Source of the DNA: Collinsella tanakaei
GTDB lineage: Bacteria > Actinomycetota > Coriobacteriia > Coriobacteriales > Coriobacteriaceae
Reading direction: 5' to 3'
NCBI RefSeq assembly: GCF_021531055.1
Contig: NZ_JADYTL010000005.1
Span: 1-64,000 of the forward strand
Length of the DNA: 64,000 nt
The notes under the pieces are model-generated. The model was not told where the DNA came from and ran no database searches. It was given only the letters and a program-made list of their open reading frames with translations. Made by a program: the position numbers and the translations under genes. Shown one piece after another: positions 21,044 through 29,724 of the stretch; position 1 is the stretch's first letter; each line of letters begins with the position of its first letter.

Positions 21044-21252
21044 GCCGGTCCCTTCGCGCATAGTGAAACAAAACGTTTTACCGCGGCGGCGTCACGCTAC
21101 GGTTCGCAGCATTGTCTCACGTCGCGCGCCACCGCGGCGCCGCGGTTCATACCCACCGGATAAACGGGAAACTGCATTCGGCAAAGGGAGCCGGATGTGC
21201 GCAAGCTGTGCACCGGAAGCGACGATACGGGAGAGCCCTCCGGGGGCCGAAC

Positions 21253-22431
21253 CTATTCCCGCACAAAACGGCGACGTGCGGCGGCAACCGCCGCCTCGGG
21301 CACGCGCGCCAAGATGAACCGTGGGCGCCCCGGCAGGTCCCGGGCGATGCGGACGTCCTCGAAGCCCGCCGCCCGGCAGATCTCGGCCGCGGCATCGAGC
21401 GTCGTCTCGTGAAGCTCGCAGGCGAGCAGACCGTCCGAGCGCAGCATGCTCGGTGCGGCGTTGACCAGCCGCCGGAAGATATCCAGGCCGTCGGCGCCGC
21501 CCTCGAGCGCCAGGTGCGGCTCGTAGTCGGCGACCTCGCGGGGAAGTTCCCGCATCACATCCGTCGGGATATAGGGAGGGTTGGACACCAGCACATCGAA
21601 CGTCCCCCATTCGGTCTCGCGATCGAGCGGGGACACGAGATTACCCTCGCGCACATCGACGACGTCGGGCGCGACACCGAGGGCGTCGCGATTCCGGCAC
21701 GTCAGCGCCACGGCGCGCGGCTCGATATCGGTCGCGACGCACGTCACGCGACCGGGCCGCTCGACGGCGAGCGATAGCGAGATGCACCCCGTGCCGCAGC
21801 CGACCTCGAGCACGCGCGCGACGCGCGGCCCCTCGGCATCGGCCGAGGCGTCATCATCGGGCATCTTTTCCTCGACGTCGCCGGCATCGTCGGCAACGAC
21901 AGGCGCAGGCCCCTTCTCCGCCCCATGGCGGTCGGCATCCGTCTGCGGTTCGCCCTCCTCCGAGCCATCGGCGTCATCGCGCTCGGCGGCCTGCTGTTCC
22001 TCGGCGCGGCGCGCCGCCTCGACCTGCTCGTTCCACGGCAACACGGTCCGCTCCCGAGCAGCCAGACGCCCGGAGTCCCCCAGCACCTCCCGGTCGATAA
22101 ACGTCAGGACCTCCTCGACGAGCACCTCCGTCTCGGGACGTGGGATCAGCACGCCCGGTTCGCAGGCGATCTCGATGGTGCGAAACGAGGTATCGCCCAC
22201 GATATACTGCAGCGGCTCCCCCTTCGCACGACGGACGACGGCCTGGTGCATGCGTGACAGCTCGTCCGCGGACAGGGGTTTCGCGTAATCCATATACAGT
22301 TGAATGCGCTTCAATCCCGTCACGGAACACAGGAGCCACTCGGCGGACACCCTCGGGCTCTCGATTCCCTTGGACTCGAGATACGCATTCGTCCAATCAA
22401 GGCATCGCTTGATGGTCCATGTCTCGTCCAT
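21253..22431 (-). CDS. prmC: release factor glutamine methyltransferase with acidic insertion
   Basis: N5-glutamine methyltransferase for the GGQ motif of RF1/RF2. N-terminal helical domain (residues 1-115, WTIKRCLDWTNAYLESKG) and class I methyltransferase domain with LEVGCGTGCISLSLA and the substrate motif NPPY. At 392 residues it is about 110 longer than typical PrmC (about 280). The extra is a charged segment at about 130-205 rich in Glu, Asp, Ala and Arg, between the two domains and probably disordered. GGGAG lies six bases before the ATG at 22431. Confidence 0.93.
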   Translation of the reverse strand: MDETWTIKRCLDWTNAYLESKGIESPRVSAEWLLCSVTGLKRIQLYMDYAKPLSADELSRMHQAVVRRAKGEPLQYIVGDTSFRTIEIACEPGVLIPRPETEVLVEEVLTFIDREVLGDSGRLAARERTVLPWNEQVEAARRAEEQQAAERDDADGSEEGEPQTDADRHGAEKGPAPVVADDAGDVEEKMPDDDASADAEGPRVARVLEVGCGTGCISLSLAVERPGRVTCVATDIEPRAVALTCRNRDALGVAPDVVDVREGNLVSPLDRETEWGTFDVLVSNPPYIPTDVMRELPREVADYEPHLALEGGADGLDIFRRLVNAAPSMLRSDGLLACELHETTLDAAAEICRAAGFEDVRIARDLPGRPRFILARVPEAAVAAARRRFVRE

Positions 22432-22470
22432 GATCCGCTCCCTCAACACCGGCCGTCGTTTCCAAGCGAT

Positions 22471-22479
22471 TCTATACCA
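22471..22479 (-). promoter_or_regulatory. candidate extended -10 promoter of prmC
   Basis: Minus-strand TGGTATAGA (complement of 22471-22479), an extended -10 (TGN plus TATAGA), 40 bases before the prmC start. No good -35. The rest of the 22432-22663 gap shows nothing else. Confidence 0.45.
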
Positions 22480-22661
22480 CTGGGCACGCGCATCCGTCGC
22501 CAACGACAAATTGCAGCTTAGAGGGGCAGAATCGACGCTTTCCTCCCCATCGCCCGACCCGCGGGCCGAAATGCCCCGACGGTTATCCGACAGCCTCTGC
22601 GAAAACGCGACGGAGAGGACGAAGCGTCACGCTTCCGGCGCCGCGGCATCGACCCGCATGG

Positions 22662-22692
22662 AAACGCCCCCGCCGCTCAAGCGACGGGGGCG
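22662..22692 (-). terminator. probable terminator of purN
   Basis: A 12-bp stem with one mismatch (22665-22676/22681-22692), loop TCAA on the plus strand, followed on the minus strand by a short T-run (TTTCC). It is weak at the T-tract. Confidence 0.55.
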
Positions 22693-22721
22693 AGACGACA
22701 ACGACGTGCCCGGTTCCCCTA

Positions 22722-23555
22722 TCACGCGTGGATAGCAACGGTCAGATCATCGCGAACCTGGACGCGACCGTCCGCGAGCAGCTGCACCACCTGCGGGTAC
22801 AATTCATGCTCGATCTCGTGGATATGGGACTCGAGGGTATCGACGTCCCAGCCCTCCTCCACCGCCAGGGCGCGCTGGGCGATGATGGGGCCCGCATCGT
22901 AGGCGGCGTTGGCGAAGTGCACCGTCACGCCGGTGACCTTGACGCCGCGCTCGTACGCGTCGGCGATCGCATGCGCGCCGGGAAAGCTCGGCAGCAGCGC
23001 CGGGTGTAGGTTGACGATACGGTTGGGGAAGGTCGCGAGCAGCGGGGCGCGCACCATGCGCATGTAGCCCGCCATGATGACGTACTCCACGCCATGGGCC
23101 AACAGCTCGTGCGCGATGACCTCGTCGGCCGCGATGGGGTCGGCATAGATCTCCTTGGAAAGCGTGAGCGTCTGGATACCCGCCTCCTCGGCACGCTTGA
23201 GGCCGTACGCGGAGGGACGGCTCGACACCACGAGCTCGATCGAGGCGTTGAGGGTGCCGTCGGCGATACGATCGATCAGCGCCTGCAGATTGGTACCGGA
23301 ACCGGAGATGAGCACGCCGATCTTGAGCGGCTCGAGCCCGCCGGCCTCACAGGCGGCGGCGCGAGCGGCCTGGATCTCGTTGTTGTCGATGACGTGGAGC
23401 TCCTCGTCGGCGAGATTCGACGCCTCCGAGGCGTCCTTGACCGCACGGGCGAGCTCGCCGTCGACGTTCGCGTTGAAAAACGCGTCGCTCGGCAGGGCCT
23501 CGGGCGGCAGGCCGGCTTCCTCGATCAGCTTACGGTACTCGTCGCTACTGCTCAT
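22722..23555 (-). CDS. purN: phosphoribosylglycinamide formyltransferase with N-terminal extension
   Basis: Third step of purine synthesis: formyl transfer from 10-formyl-THF to GAR. The catalytic domain begins at about residue 77 (LKIGVLISGSGTNLQALID) and has the active-site Asn/His region VNLHPALLPSFPGAHA and the Asp region of AAYDAGPI. The first 76 residues are a helical, acidic extension absent from standard PurN (about 200 residues). No methionine or ribosome site is visible near the catalytic domain to support a shorter start. Overlaps purM by 11 bases. Confidence 0.92.
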   Translation of the reverse strand: MSSSDEYRKLIEEAGLPPEALPSDAFFNANVDGELARAVKDASEASNLADEELHVIDNNEIQAARAAACEAGGLEPLKIGVLISGSGTNLQALIDRIADGTLNASIELVVSSRPSAYGLKRAEEAGIQTLTLSKEIYADPIAADEVIAHELLAHGVEYVIMAGYMRMVRAPLLATFPNRIVNLHPALLPSFPGAHAIADAYERGVKVTGVTVHFANAAYDAGPIIAQRALAVEEGWDVDTLESHIHEIEHELYPQVVQLLADGRVQVRDDLTVAIHA

Positions 23556-24648
23556 CGGAGTACACCACCTTGCCGGAACCGGCGACGCAGGTGCCCACGC
23601 GGAACGGCTGCTCGCCCATCGCGGTAAGCTGCTCGACGATGCCCGCCTCGTCCTCGGGGGCGCAGATGATGCACAGGCCGACGCCCATGTTGAAGGTCTT
23701 GCAGGCCTCGTTGGGAGCGAGTTCGGCCTGATCGGCGATGTAGGTGATGACGGGCGGCACGTCCCAGCCCATCTCGGAGCCGTTGCGCGTCACCACGGCG
23801 TCGACGTCGTCGGCGAGCGCGCGGTTGAGGTTCTCGGTGATACCGCCGCCGGTGATATGGGCGAGCGCGTGCACCGGCGCCCCCGCGCGCAGCAGGTCGA
23901 GGATGGGCTTCACGTAGATGCGGGTGGGCGCGAGCAGCGCGTCGGCGAGATTCAAGCCGGGCGCGACCTCGATGCCCTCGAGCTCGGCCTTCTTGGCAGC
24001 GGCCTCGGGCGTGCCGGGCACGACGCCGTCCACGCCGATGACCTTGCGCACGAGCGAATAGCCGTTGGAGTGGACGCCGGTCGAGGGCAGGCCCAAGATG
24101 ACGTCGCCGGGGCGCACGTTCGCCGGGTCGAGCATCTTGGGACGGTCGACGACGCCCACGGCGAAGCCGGCCAAGTCGTAGTCGTCCGGACGCATGACGC
24201 CGGGATGCTCGGCCATCTCGCCGCCCACGAGCGCGCAACCCGAGAGCTTGCAGCCGTCGGCGACGCCACGCACGATCTTAGCCATATGCTCGGCCTCGAT
24301 ATGGCCGATGGCGATGTAATCGAGGAAGAACAGGGGCTCGGCACCCGACGCGAGGATATCGTTCACGCACATGGCGACCAAGTCCTGACCCACGGTCTCG
24401 TGACGGTCGAGGATCTGGGCGAGCACGAGCTTGGTGCCCACGCCATCGGTGCCGGAGATGAGGATGGGATCCTCCATGTCCTTGAGGGCGGCGGCGGAGA
24501 ACAGGCCGCCGAAGCCGCCGATGCCGCCGATGACCTCGGGTCGGTTGGTCTCGGCAACCATCTGCTTGATCGCATCGACCGCACGCCCACCTTCGGCGGT
24601 GTCGACGCCGGCGTCCTCATAGGTGACGTGCTTGGTGTTCTCGCTCAT
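23545..24648 (-). CDS. purM: phosphoribosylformylglycinamidine cyclo-ligase
   Basis: AIR synthetase, fifth step of purine synthesis. 367 residues. YEDAGVDTAEGGRAVDAIK, ISGTDGVGTKLVLA, VCVND-type segment (AMCVNDILASGAEPLFFLDY), LPSTGVHSNGYSLVR and ITGGGITENLNRAL are conserved. The start at 24648 (second of two near ATGs) has AAAGGA five bases upstream. Forms a coupled pair with purN. Confidence 0.97.
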   Translation of the reverse strand: MSENTKHVTYEDAGVDTAEGGRAVDAIKQMVAETNRPEVIGGIGGFGGLFSAAALKDMEDPILISGTDGVGTKLVLAQILDRHETVGQDLVAMCVNDILASGAEPLFFLDYIAIGHIEAEHMAKIVRGVADGCKLSGCALVGGEMAEHPGVMRPDDYDLAGFAVGVVDRPKMLDPANVRPGDVILGLPSTGVHSNGYSLVRKVIGVDGVVPGTPEAAAKKAELEGIEVAPGLNLADALLAPTRIYVKPILDLLRAGAPVHALAHITGGGITENLNRALADDVDAVVTRNGSEMGWDVPPVITYIADQAELAPNEACKTFNMGVGLCIICAPEDEAGIVEQLTAMGEQPFRVGTCVAGSGKVVYSDEQ

Positions 24649-24684
24649 GCGCATCCTTTCGAAAGAACGTTCAACCTGCTCCCC

Positions 24685-24693
24685 ATGATAGCA
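24685..24693 (-). promoter_or_regulatory. candidate promoter of purM-purN
   Basis: Extended -10 TGCTATCAT (complement of 24685-24693), with TTGCTG 19 bases farther up as a weak -35. It lies 40 bases before the purM start. Confidence 0.5.
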
Positions 24694-24797
24694 GGCCCGC
24701 TCATGCCGACAGCAACACGAGCGCGTGAAATTGGAACGGACGTGACGGACGATGAGGGCTGAGACGACGGCGCTCTCCCGCTGCGAAAGCCGATATG

Positions 24798-24926
24798 CCG
24801 TTTACGGTTCGGTTTTATGGGCGCGTATTGAGTAGAGCGGCTCATGGACGCAGAAGGCTCGCAGGTAGCGCGCTTGCCATGTTGGACGATACTCGAAACA
24901 TCCATCTAAAACCGAACCGTAAACGG
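24798..24926 (+). repeat. palindromic repeat element, copy 1 of 5
   Basis: A 129-bp element between purF and purM, with perfect 19-bp terminal inverted repeats (24798-24816 and 24908-24926) of core GTTTACGGTTCGGTTTT. The interior has the family's GAGTA...TACTC inner pair and GCAGGT core. No coding capacity. With flanking bases it makes up most of the 332-base gap 24649-24980. It may serve as the purF 3' hairpin, since no other terminator is seen there. Confidence 0.92.
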
Positions 24927-24980
24927 GAACAACGGGTTTTACGACGAGAATAGACGGTTAATCCTGACAAAAGGGACACA

Positions 24981-26603
24981 TCAAACAGCGGGATGGGCCG
25001 CCTCCCAGCTATGGTCGCGCTCCTTGGCCACCACGACGTCGCGAGGCAGCACGGGGTTCTCGGTCAGGTTGCAGGGGTCGTAGCCGGGCATGAACTTGTC
25101 GCGTCCGAAGCTCTCGGGGATCGCGATCGGATACACCCCGGTGAAGCAGGCCGTGCAGTAGCCCCGTGCCGGGCACCCCTCACCGGCGACCTCACCGCAG
25201 GCGGGCAGGCACGCGAGCAGTCCCTGCACGGAGAGGAACGCCAGCGAATCCGCGCCGATGTAGTCGCGGATCTCGTCGACCGTCTTGTTCGCGCTGATGA
25301 GCTGCGCCTGCACGTCGGTATCGATTCCGTAAAAGCACGGCCACACGACCTCCGGAGAGTTGATGCACACATGCACCTCGGCGGCGCCGGCGTCCCGCAG
25401 CATCTTGACGAGCTGCACCATCGTGGTCCCGCGGACGATGGAATCGTCGATCACCACCAGGCGCTTGCCGGCGATGTTGTCGCGCAGCGGATTGAGCTTC
25501 ATGCGCACGCCCATCGCGCGGAGCTCCTGCGTGGGCTGGATGAAGGTGCGCGCGACATAGCGGTTCTTGATCAGGCCTTCGCCGAAGGGGATACCGCTCT
25601 CGCGCGCATAGCCCTCCGCCGGGGGCATGCCGGAATCGGGCACGCCGATGACCATATCCGCCTCGACCGGTGCTTCGCGCGCCAGCTGGCGGCCCATGTC
25701 GTAGCGGCAGGCGTAGACCGATTTGCCGCCCATGATGGAGTCCGGTCGGGCAAAGTAGACCTGCTCGAAGATGCACTCGGCGCTCTCCGGCATCGCGGGC
25801 ACACCCTGTTCGGACACAAGGCCGTCGGCGGAGATGCGCAAGATCTCACCGGGGCGGATATCGCGCACGTAGCGCGCGCCCACGATATCGAGCGCGCAGG
25901 TCTCGGACGCCACGACCCAGCCGGCGACATCGGCCGCGTCCACCGCGGCAGCCGAATGGGTTGAATCGAACACGTCCCCATCTGACCCATCGTCTGCGGG
26001 GAGCTTGCCGAGCACGAGGGGTCGGATGCCGTGCGGATCGCGAAACGCGTAGAGCGCTTGCTCGTTGATGAGCGTCATGGCATAGCCGCCGCGGATGAGC
26101 TCCATGGTCTTGCGGATACCCTCGCGCAGATGATGGGATTGCTGGGTGAAATAGCCGATAAGTTTGGTGGCGACCTCGGAATCGGAATTGGATAGGAAGG
26201 GAACGCCGAGCTCGATCAGCTGGCGGCGCAACTCGTCGGTGTTCACGAGCGTCCCGTTGTGGGCGAGCGCCGTGATCACGTCGCCGATCGTGGAGAGATG
26301 CGGCTGGGCCGCCTCCCAGCTCTTGGCGCCCGCCGTGCCGTAGCGCACATGACCCACCGCGAGCTGGCCGGATAGCGACGACAGGTCGGCGTTGGAGAAC
26401 ACCTGGTCGATCAGACCGAGGTCCTTGCGGACCATGACGGTGCCGCCATCGCCTACGGCGATGCCGGCGGATTCCTGCCCGCGATGCTGCAGCGCCTTTA
26501 GACCGAAATAGGTGATGCGGGCGACATCGCGCCCCGGCGCCCACACGCCGAAGACACCGCACTCCTCGTGGAGGGTATCGTCACCATAGACTTCGTTGAA
26601 CAT
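24981..26603 (-). CDS. purF: amidophosphoribosyltransferase
   Basis: First committed step of purine synthesis. 540 residues. The nucleophile is Cys15 in HEECGVFG, so a 14-residue propeptide must be removed. The PRPP loop VIDDSIVRGTT is present. Four cysteines at the positions of the B. subtilis [4Fe-4S] ligands are kept (SETCAL, WPCFYG and the pair in YCTACF), so an oxygen-sensitive iron-sulfur form is likely. The start at 26603 follows GAGAGG. Downstream, a repeat element separates it from purM. Confidence 0.97.
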   Translation of the reverse strand: MFNEVYGDDTLHEECGVFGVWAPGRDVARITYFGLKALQHRGQESAGIAVGDGGTVMVRKDLGLIDQVFSNADLSSLSGQLAVGHVRYGTAGAKSWEAAQPHLSTIGDVITALAHNGTLVNTDELRRQLIELGVPFLSNSDSEVATKLIGYFTQQSHHLREGIRKTMELIRGGYAMTLINEQALYAFRDPHGIRPLVLGKLPADDGSDGDVFDSTHSAAAVDAADVAGWVVASETCALDIVGARYVRDIRPGEILRISADGLVSEQGVPAMPESAECIFEQVYFARPDSIMGGKSVYACRYDMGRQLAREAPVEADMVIGVPDSGMPPAEGYARESGIPFGEGLIKNRYVARTFIQPTQELRAMGVRMKLNPLRDNIAGKRLVVIDDSIVRGTTMVQLVKMLRDAGAAEVHVCINSPEVVWPCFYGIDTDVQAQLISANKTVDEIRDYIGADSLAFLSVQGLLACLPACGEVAGEGCPARGYCTACFTGVYPIAIPESFGRDKFMPGYDPCNLTENPVLPRDVVVAKERDHSWEAAHPAV

Positions 26604-26769
26604 GGATCCTCTCGCTTTCCCGTCGACGACGCGCACATTATGGCACGCGGCGCATGCGCCGAATCGCGGCGTCGCACACCGCCGCGGATTCTTAACGTGG
26701 GCCCGTGTGAATGGGACGGTCGCGACGGGGTATGATGCGCCCATGCAGCTACGAAGGAGCGCGAAACAC

Positions 26770-28071
26770 GTGAGCACCATATCCGACACCACGGCACGCA
26801 AGGACCCGGGCCTGCCCGGCAACGACTTGGATCCCAAGACCCAAACGCCCGAGGAGCGTCGACGCATCCCGCGCCTCATCAAGGTCTACGGCATCCTCTG
26901 CCTGATCAGCGGCATCGTCACGCTGCCGCTGACCGTCGCCCTCATCGTCGCCGTGGCGCTCGTGGTGGCGCACGATCCCGCGCAGCTCAGCGTGGCACGC
27001 GATCCTACGCTCACGATCGTCGTGACCGCGTTGAACGTCCTGCTGTCGCTCGTGGGCTCGATCCTGCTCATCCGCTTCGGGCGCTCGCTACTCAAAAACC
27101 GTCGCCGCAACGCCGCGATCTGGTCCGAGGTCCTCATCGCCATCACCTTCGCGCAGGGCGTCATCTCCATCATGCTCGACGGCATCGGTCTGCAGCTCAT
27201 CCAGCCGGCGATCCAGCTCGTCATCCTGCTGGCCATATCGGTCACCATCGATCCGTCGCTTCGTCAGGAACGCGACTTGCAACGGCGCCTGCAGGTCATG
27301 CAGGAGCGCGAAGCGGCCGAGGAGGGGATGCTCGGCCGCGACATCACCGGTGAGGGCTACATCAAGCTCAACTTCTTCAACCTGTTCTGGGTATTCATGG
27401 TGTGCAGCGTCATCGGGCTTATGCTCGAGATCATCTGGCATATGACCGTGGTCGACCCGGGCGTGTACCAGGATCGCGCAGGTCTTTTGTTCGGACCCTT
27501 CTCGCCCATCTACGGAGTGGGCGCGGTCCTCATGACGGTGGCGCTCAACCGCTTCTACCGCAAGCACTTCGCGATCATCTTCCTCGTGAGCGCAGCGATC
27601 GGCGGCGCGTTCGAGTTCGCGGTGAGTTGGTTCATGCAGACCGCCTTCGGCGCGGTCGCGTGGGATTACACCGGCTCCATGATCTTCGGCGTGATCCCGG
27701 ATCCCATCGCGGCCCTGTGCGACGGACGCACCTCGACCATGTTCGCAAGCATCTGGGGCATCCTGGGCCTCGTCTGGATCAAGCTGCTGCTGCCGCGCCT
27801 GCTCAAGCTCATCAACCTCATCCCCTGGAAGGCGCGCTACTCCGTCACGTCCCTGTGCGCCGTGCTCATGCTGGTTAACGCCGTCATGACGCTGCAGGCA
27901 CTCGACTGCTGGTTCGAGCGCGTGAGCGACATCGCCCCCAGCTCGCCGGTCGAGGAGTTCTACGCCGACCACTTTGACAACAGTTACATGGAGCACCGCT
28001 TCCAGAGCATGACGATCCATCCCGACAACTCCGGTCGTATGGATTCCGGGTCCGTCGCGCCGAACGCATAA
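26770..28071 (+). CDS. PF06541-type multi-spanning membrane protein (putative ABC permease)
   Basis: About 433 residues. The N-terminal part has four hydrophobic helices after a charged 45-residue head. The C-terminal half matches the CmpB-like 'putative ABC transporter permease' family (PF06541) by recall: NLFWVFMVCSVIGLMLEIIW, FGPFSPIYGVGAVLM, a FEFAVSWFMQ helix and a WDYTGS motif. The function of this family is not established. The GTG at 26770 is preferred for its AAGGAG site; an ATG at 26743 lies close to a TATGAT -10-like box. Divergent from purF. Confidence 0.75.
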   Translation: MSTISDTTARKDPGLPGNDLDPKTQTPEERRRIPRLIKVYGILCLISGIVTLPLTVALIVAVALVVAHDPAQLSVARDPTLTIVVTALNVLLSLVGSILLIRFGRSLLKNRRRNAAIWSEVLIAITFAQGVISIMLDGIGLQLIQPAIQLVILLAISVTIDPSLRQERDLQRRLQVMQEREAAEEGMLGRDITGEGYIKLNFFNLFWVFMVCSVIGLMLEIIWHMTVVDPGVYQDRAGLLFGPFSPIYGVGAVLMTVALNRFYRKHFAIIFLVSAAIGGAFEFAVSWFMQTAFGAVAWDYTGSMIFGVIPDPIAALCDGRTSTMFASIWGILGLVWIKLLLPRLLKLINLIPWKARYSVTSLCAVLMLVNAVMTLQALDCWFERVSDIAPSSPVEEFYADHFDNSYMEHRFQSMTIHPDNSGRMDSGSVAPNA

Positions 28072-28072
28072 G

Positions 28073-28105
28073 TGTCCCAAAAGGGGCCGGGAGAAAATTG
28101 GGACA
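28073..28105. repeat. short palindrome after the PF06541 gene
   Basis: Eight-base arms TGTCCCAA (28073-28080)/TTGGGACA (28098-28105) around a 17-base loop, in the gap between convergent genes. No T-run after the second arm. It may be a weak bidirectional end signal. Confidence 0.5.
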
Positions 28106-28127
28106 TGAGAACCGGCGGGCGCGGGCG

Positions 28128-28538
28128 CTACGCCGGCAACTCGATCTCGGAGACGCACTCGTCCTTGAGCCGGCCGACGAGCGCCTGCAGCGCATCGACC
28201 ACATGCGGGCGGATGTCACCGCCGACGAGCACGAGCATGATGTCGTCACCTACGGCAAGCTCGCCCTCGTTGAGCCAAACGCGCACGTAGCCGATGCCGG
28301 GCATCGCTCGCGCCGCCGCCACGGCGGCCTCGACCGCACGTGCATCGTAGGCAAAGCGCATGCCCGCGACGCGTTCGCCCGGACGCAGTCCGCACGGCGC
28401 CGCCTCCTGCCCCCGCACCTCGGCTTTGGGCGTCGCGCGCACCGTTCCGTTGTGGACGAGGTACATGCCGCACAAGCCCGCCGACGGGTCGGCCTTGGCC
28501 TCGGCGAGCCAGGAGTCGATAGAGGGCATGGTCGCCAC
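28128..28538 (-). CDS. moaE: molybdopterin synthase catalytic subunit (MoaE-like)
   Basis: A 136-residue MoaE-family protein. The N-terminal half has CGMYLVHNGTVRATPK. The C-terminal half matches the family core (YDARAVEAAVAAARAM, WLNEGELAVGDDIMLV, ALVGRLKDE). It should insert sulfur into precursor Z with MoaD to make molybdopterin. No moaD or other moa gene is in the window, so the role is inferred from family only. The GTG at 28538 is the start because AAAGGA sits six bases upstream. Confidence 0.78.
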   Translation of the reverse strand: MATMPSIDSWLAEAKADPSAGLCGMYLVHNGTVRATPKAEVRGQEAAPCGLRPGERVAGMRFAYDARAVEAAVAAARAMPGIGYVRVWLNEGELAVGDDIMLVLVGGDIRPHVVDALQALVGRLKDECVSEIELPA

Positions 28539-28869
28539 GGGAGTTCCTTTCGATCGATTCGCCGCTGGCAGCACGCTCGAGTGCATCTTGATGCGCCTGC
28601 CATACGCCGCAGCACAAGACCACCCGATTGTACCGCTGAGGGACTCGCGTCCACGTTGTAAGCCATCCGTAAAGATGCCGTATCGTCCATTTGCACGGTA
28701 GGCCCCACGTAGTCGCGCCGCCCGTCGTGCCACGACGTCGTTTTTTTCATACACGCGACTCGCGAAAGCTTATTTTCATCTTACGGAGCGTTTAACGATT
28801 TTGGCAGGTAGACCCCTAATCTTGAGCATGCCGGCAATGCATCGCATTCCACGAAAGAGGGGAACCACC

Positions 28870-29712
28870 ATGTCATCCATCGCCGAACGCGGGGCCACGC
28901 AGTCCCAGAAACTGATGGTCTTCGTCCTATCCATGTCCCTGTACGGCTTGGCCACGCTCATCTCCGAGCTCATCCCGTCGATTCAGATCGGCATCGTCGA
29001 GCTGTCCGTCGAGTTCTTCCTGTTTATCCCGCTCACCCTGGCCATGCTCTTCGATCCGCTGTCCGCCGCCTTGGGCGCCGCGACCGGTGAGCTCGTGTTC
29101 TCAGAGATCATGCTCGGACAGTTCGGCGGCTTGGGCGAACTCGAGAAATTCCTGACCGTGACCATCGGCGTCTACATCGCCGGCCTCATGGTCCGCAACC
29201 CCAAGAGCGTCAAGCAGGTCGCCATCGCCGCTATCACCGGTCCGGCCATCCAGCTCGCCATGAGCGCCGTGGTCGACATCGTGAAGGTTCAGGTCGCCGT
29301 GGACGACTTCGAAGCCGTCGCCGGCCTCCCTGAGTCGGTCTTTGCCACCGAGGGCTTCGCGTTCCTAAACGACCTGTGCTTCTCGGGTATCCTGTTCTGC
29401 CTGCTGCCCACCTTGTTTTTGGTCCCGCGTCTGTACGGCAAGATCGAGCCGCTGCTGGGCTGCAAGCCTCGTACGGCTGACAACGATGCGGTTCCTGCCC
29501 TGAGCGGACACGTCATCGGCTGGTCGGTCGTGGGCTTCATCGTCGCCATCGTGGTCGCCTGCGTCTCCAAGGCCGGCATGTCCATCATCGAGTGGGAGGC
29601 CGAGTGGGCGGAAAGCCAGACGGCCATCTTCGTCGGCATCGCCGTTGCGGCCGTCATCGCGCTCGTCGCCGGTTTCTGGGCACGCCGTTCCGCTCAGCTC
29701 AAGAACGCGTAG
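28870..29712 (+). CDS. ECF transporter substrate-binding membrane (S) component, unknown substrate
   Basis: A 280-residue integral membrane protein with about six to eight helices, first gene of a four- to five-gene plus-strand operon encoding ECF ATPases and EcfT. The N-terminal two thirds has S-component-like features (short helices, IELSVEFFLFIPLTLAMLFDPLSAALGAATGE). It is longer than typical S proteins (about 180-200), with two additional helices at the C-terminus. Substrate cannot be read from sequence. The ATG at 28870 follows AGAGGGGA. The 331-base gap before it (28539-28869) shows no clear riboswitch. Confidence 0.72.
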   Translation: MSSIAERGATQSQKLMVFVLSMSLYGLATLISELIPSIQIGIVELSVEFFLFIPLTLAMLFDPLSAALGAATGELVFSEIMLGQFGGLGELEKFLTVTIGVYIAGLMVRNPKSVKQVAIAAITGPAIQLAMSAVVDIVKVQVAVDDFEAVAGLPESVFATEGFAFLNDLCFSGILFCLLPTLFLVPRLYGKIEPLLGCKPRTADNDAVPALSGHVIGWSVVGFIVAIVVACVSKAGMSIIEWEAEWAESQTAIFVGIAVAAVIALVAGFWARRSAQLKNA

Positions 29713-29724
29713 AGGAGCCGACGC

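Noticed and set aside
28719-28747. Orphan plus-strand terminator (CGTCG/CGACG stem plus seven T) suggesting a small RNA upstream of the ECF operon
   Set aside because: The stem has only five base pairs and no promoter or gene precedes it on that strand. Too weak to list.
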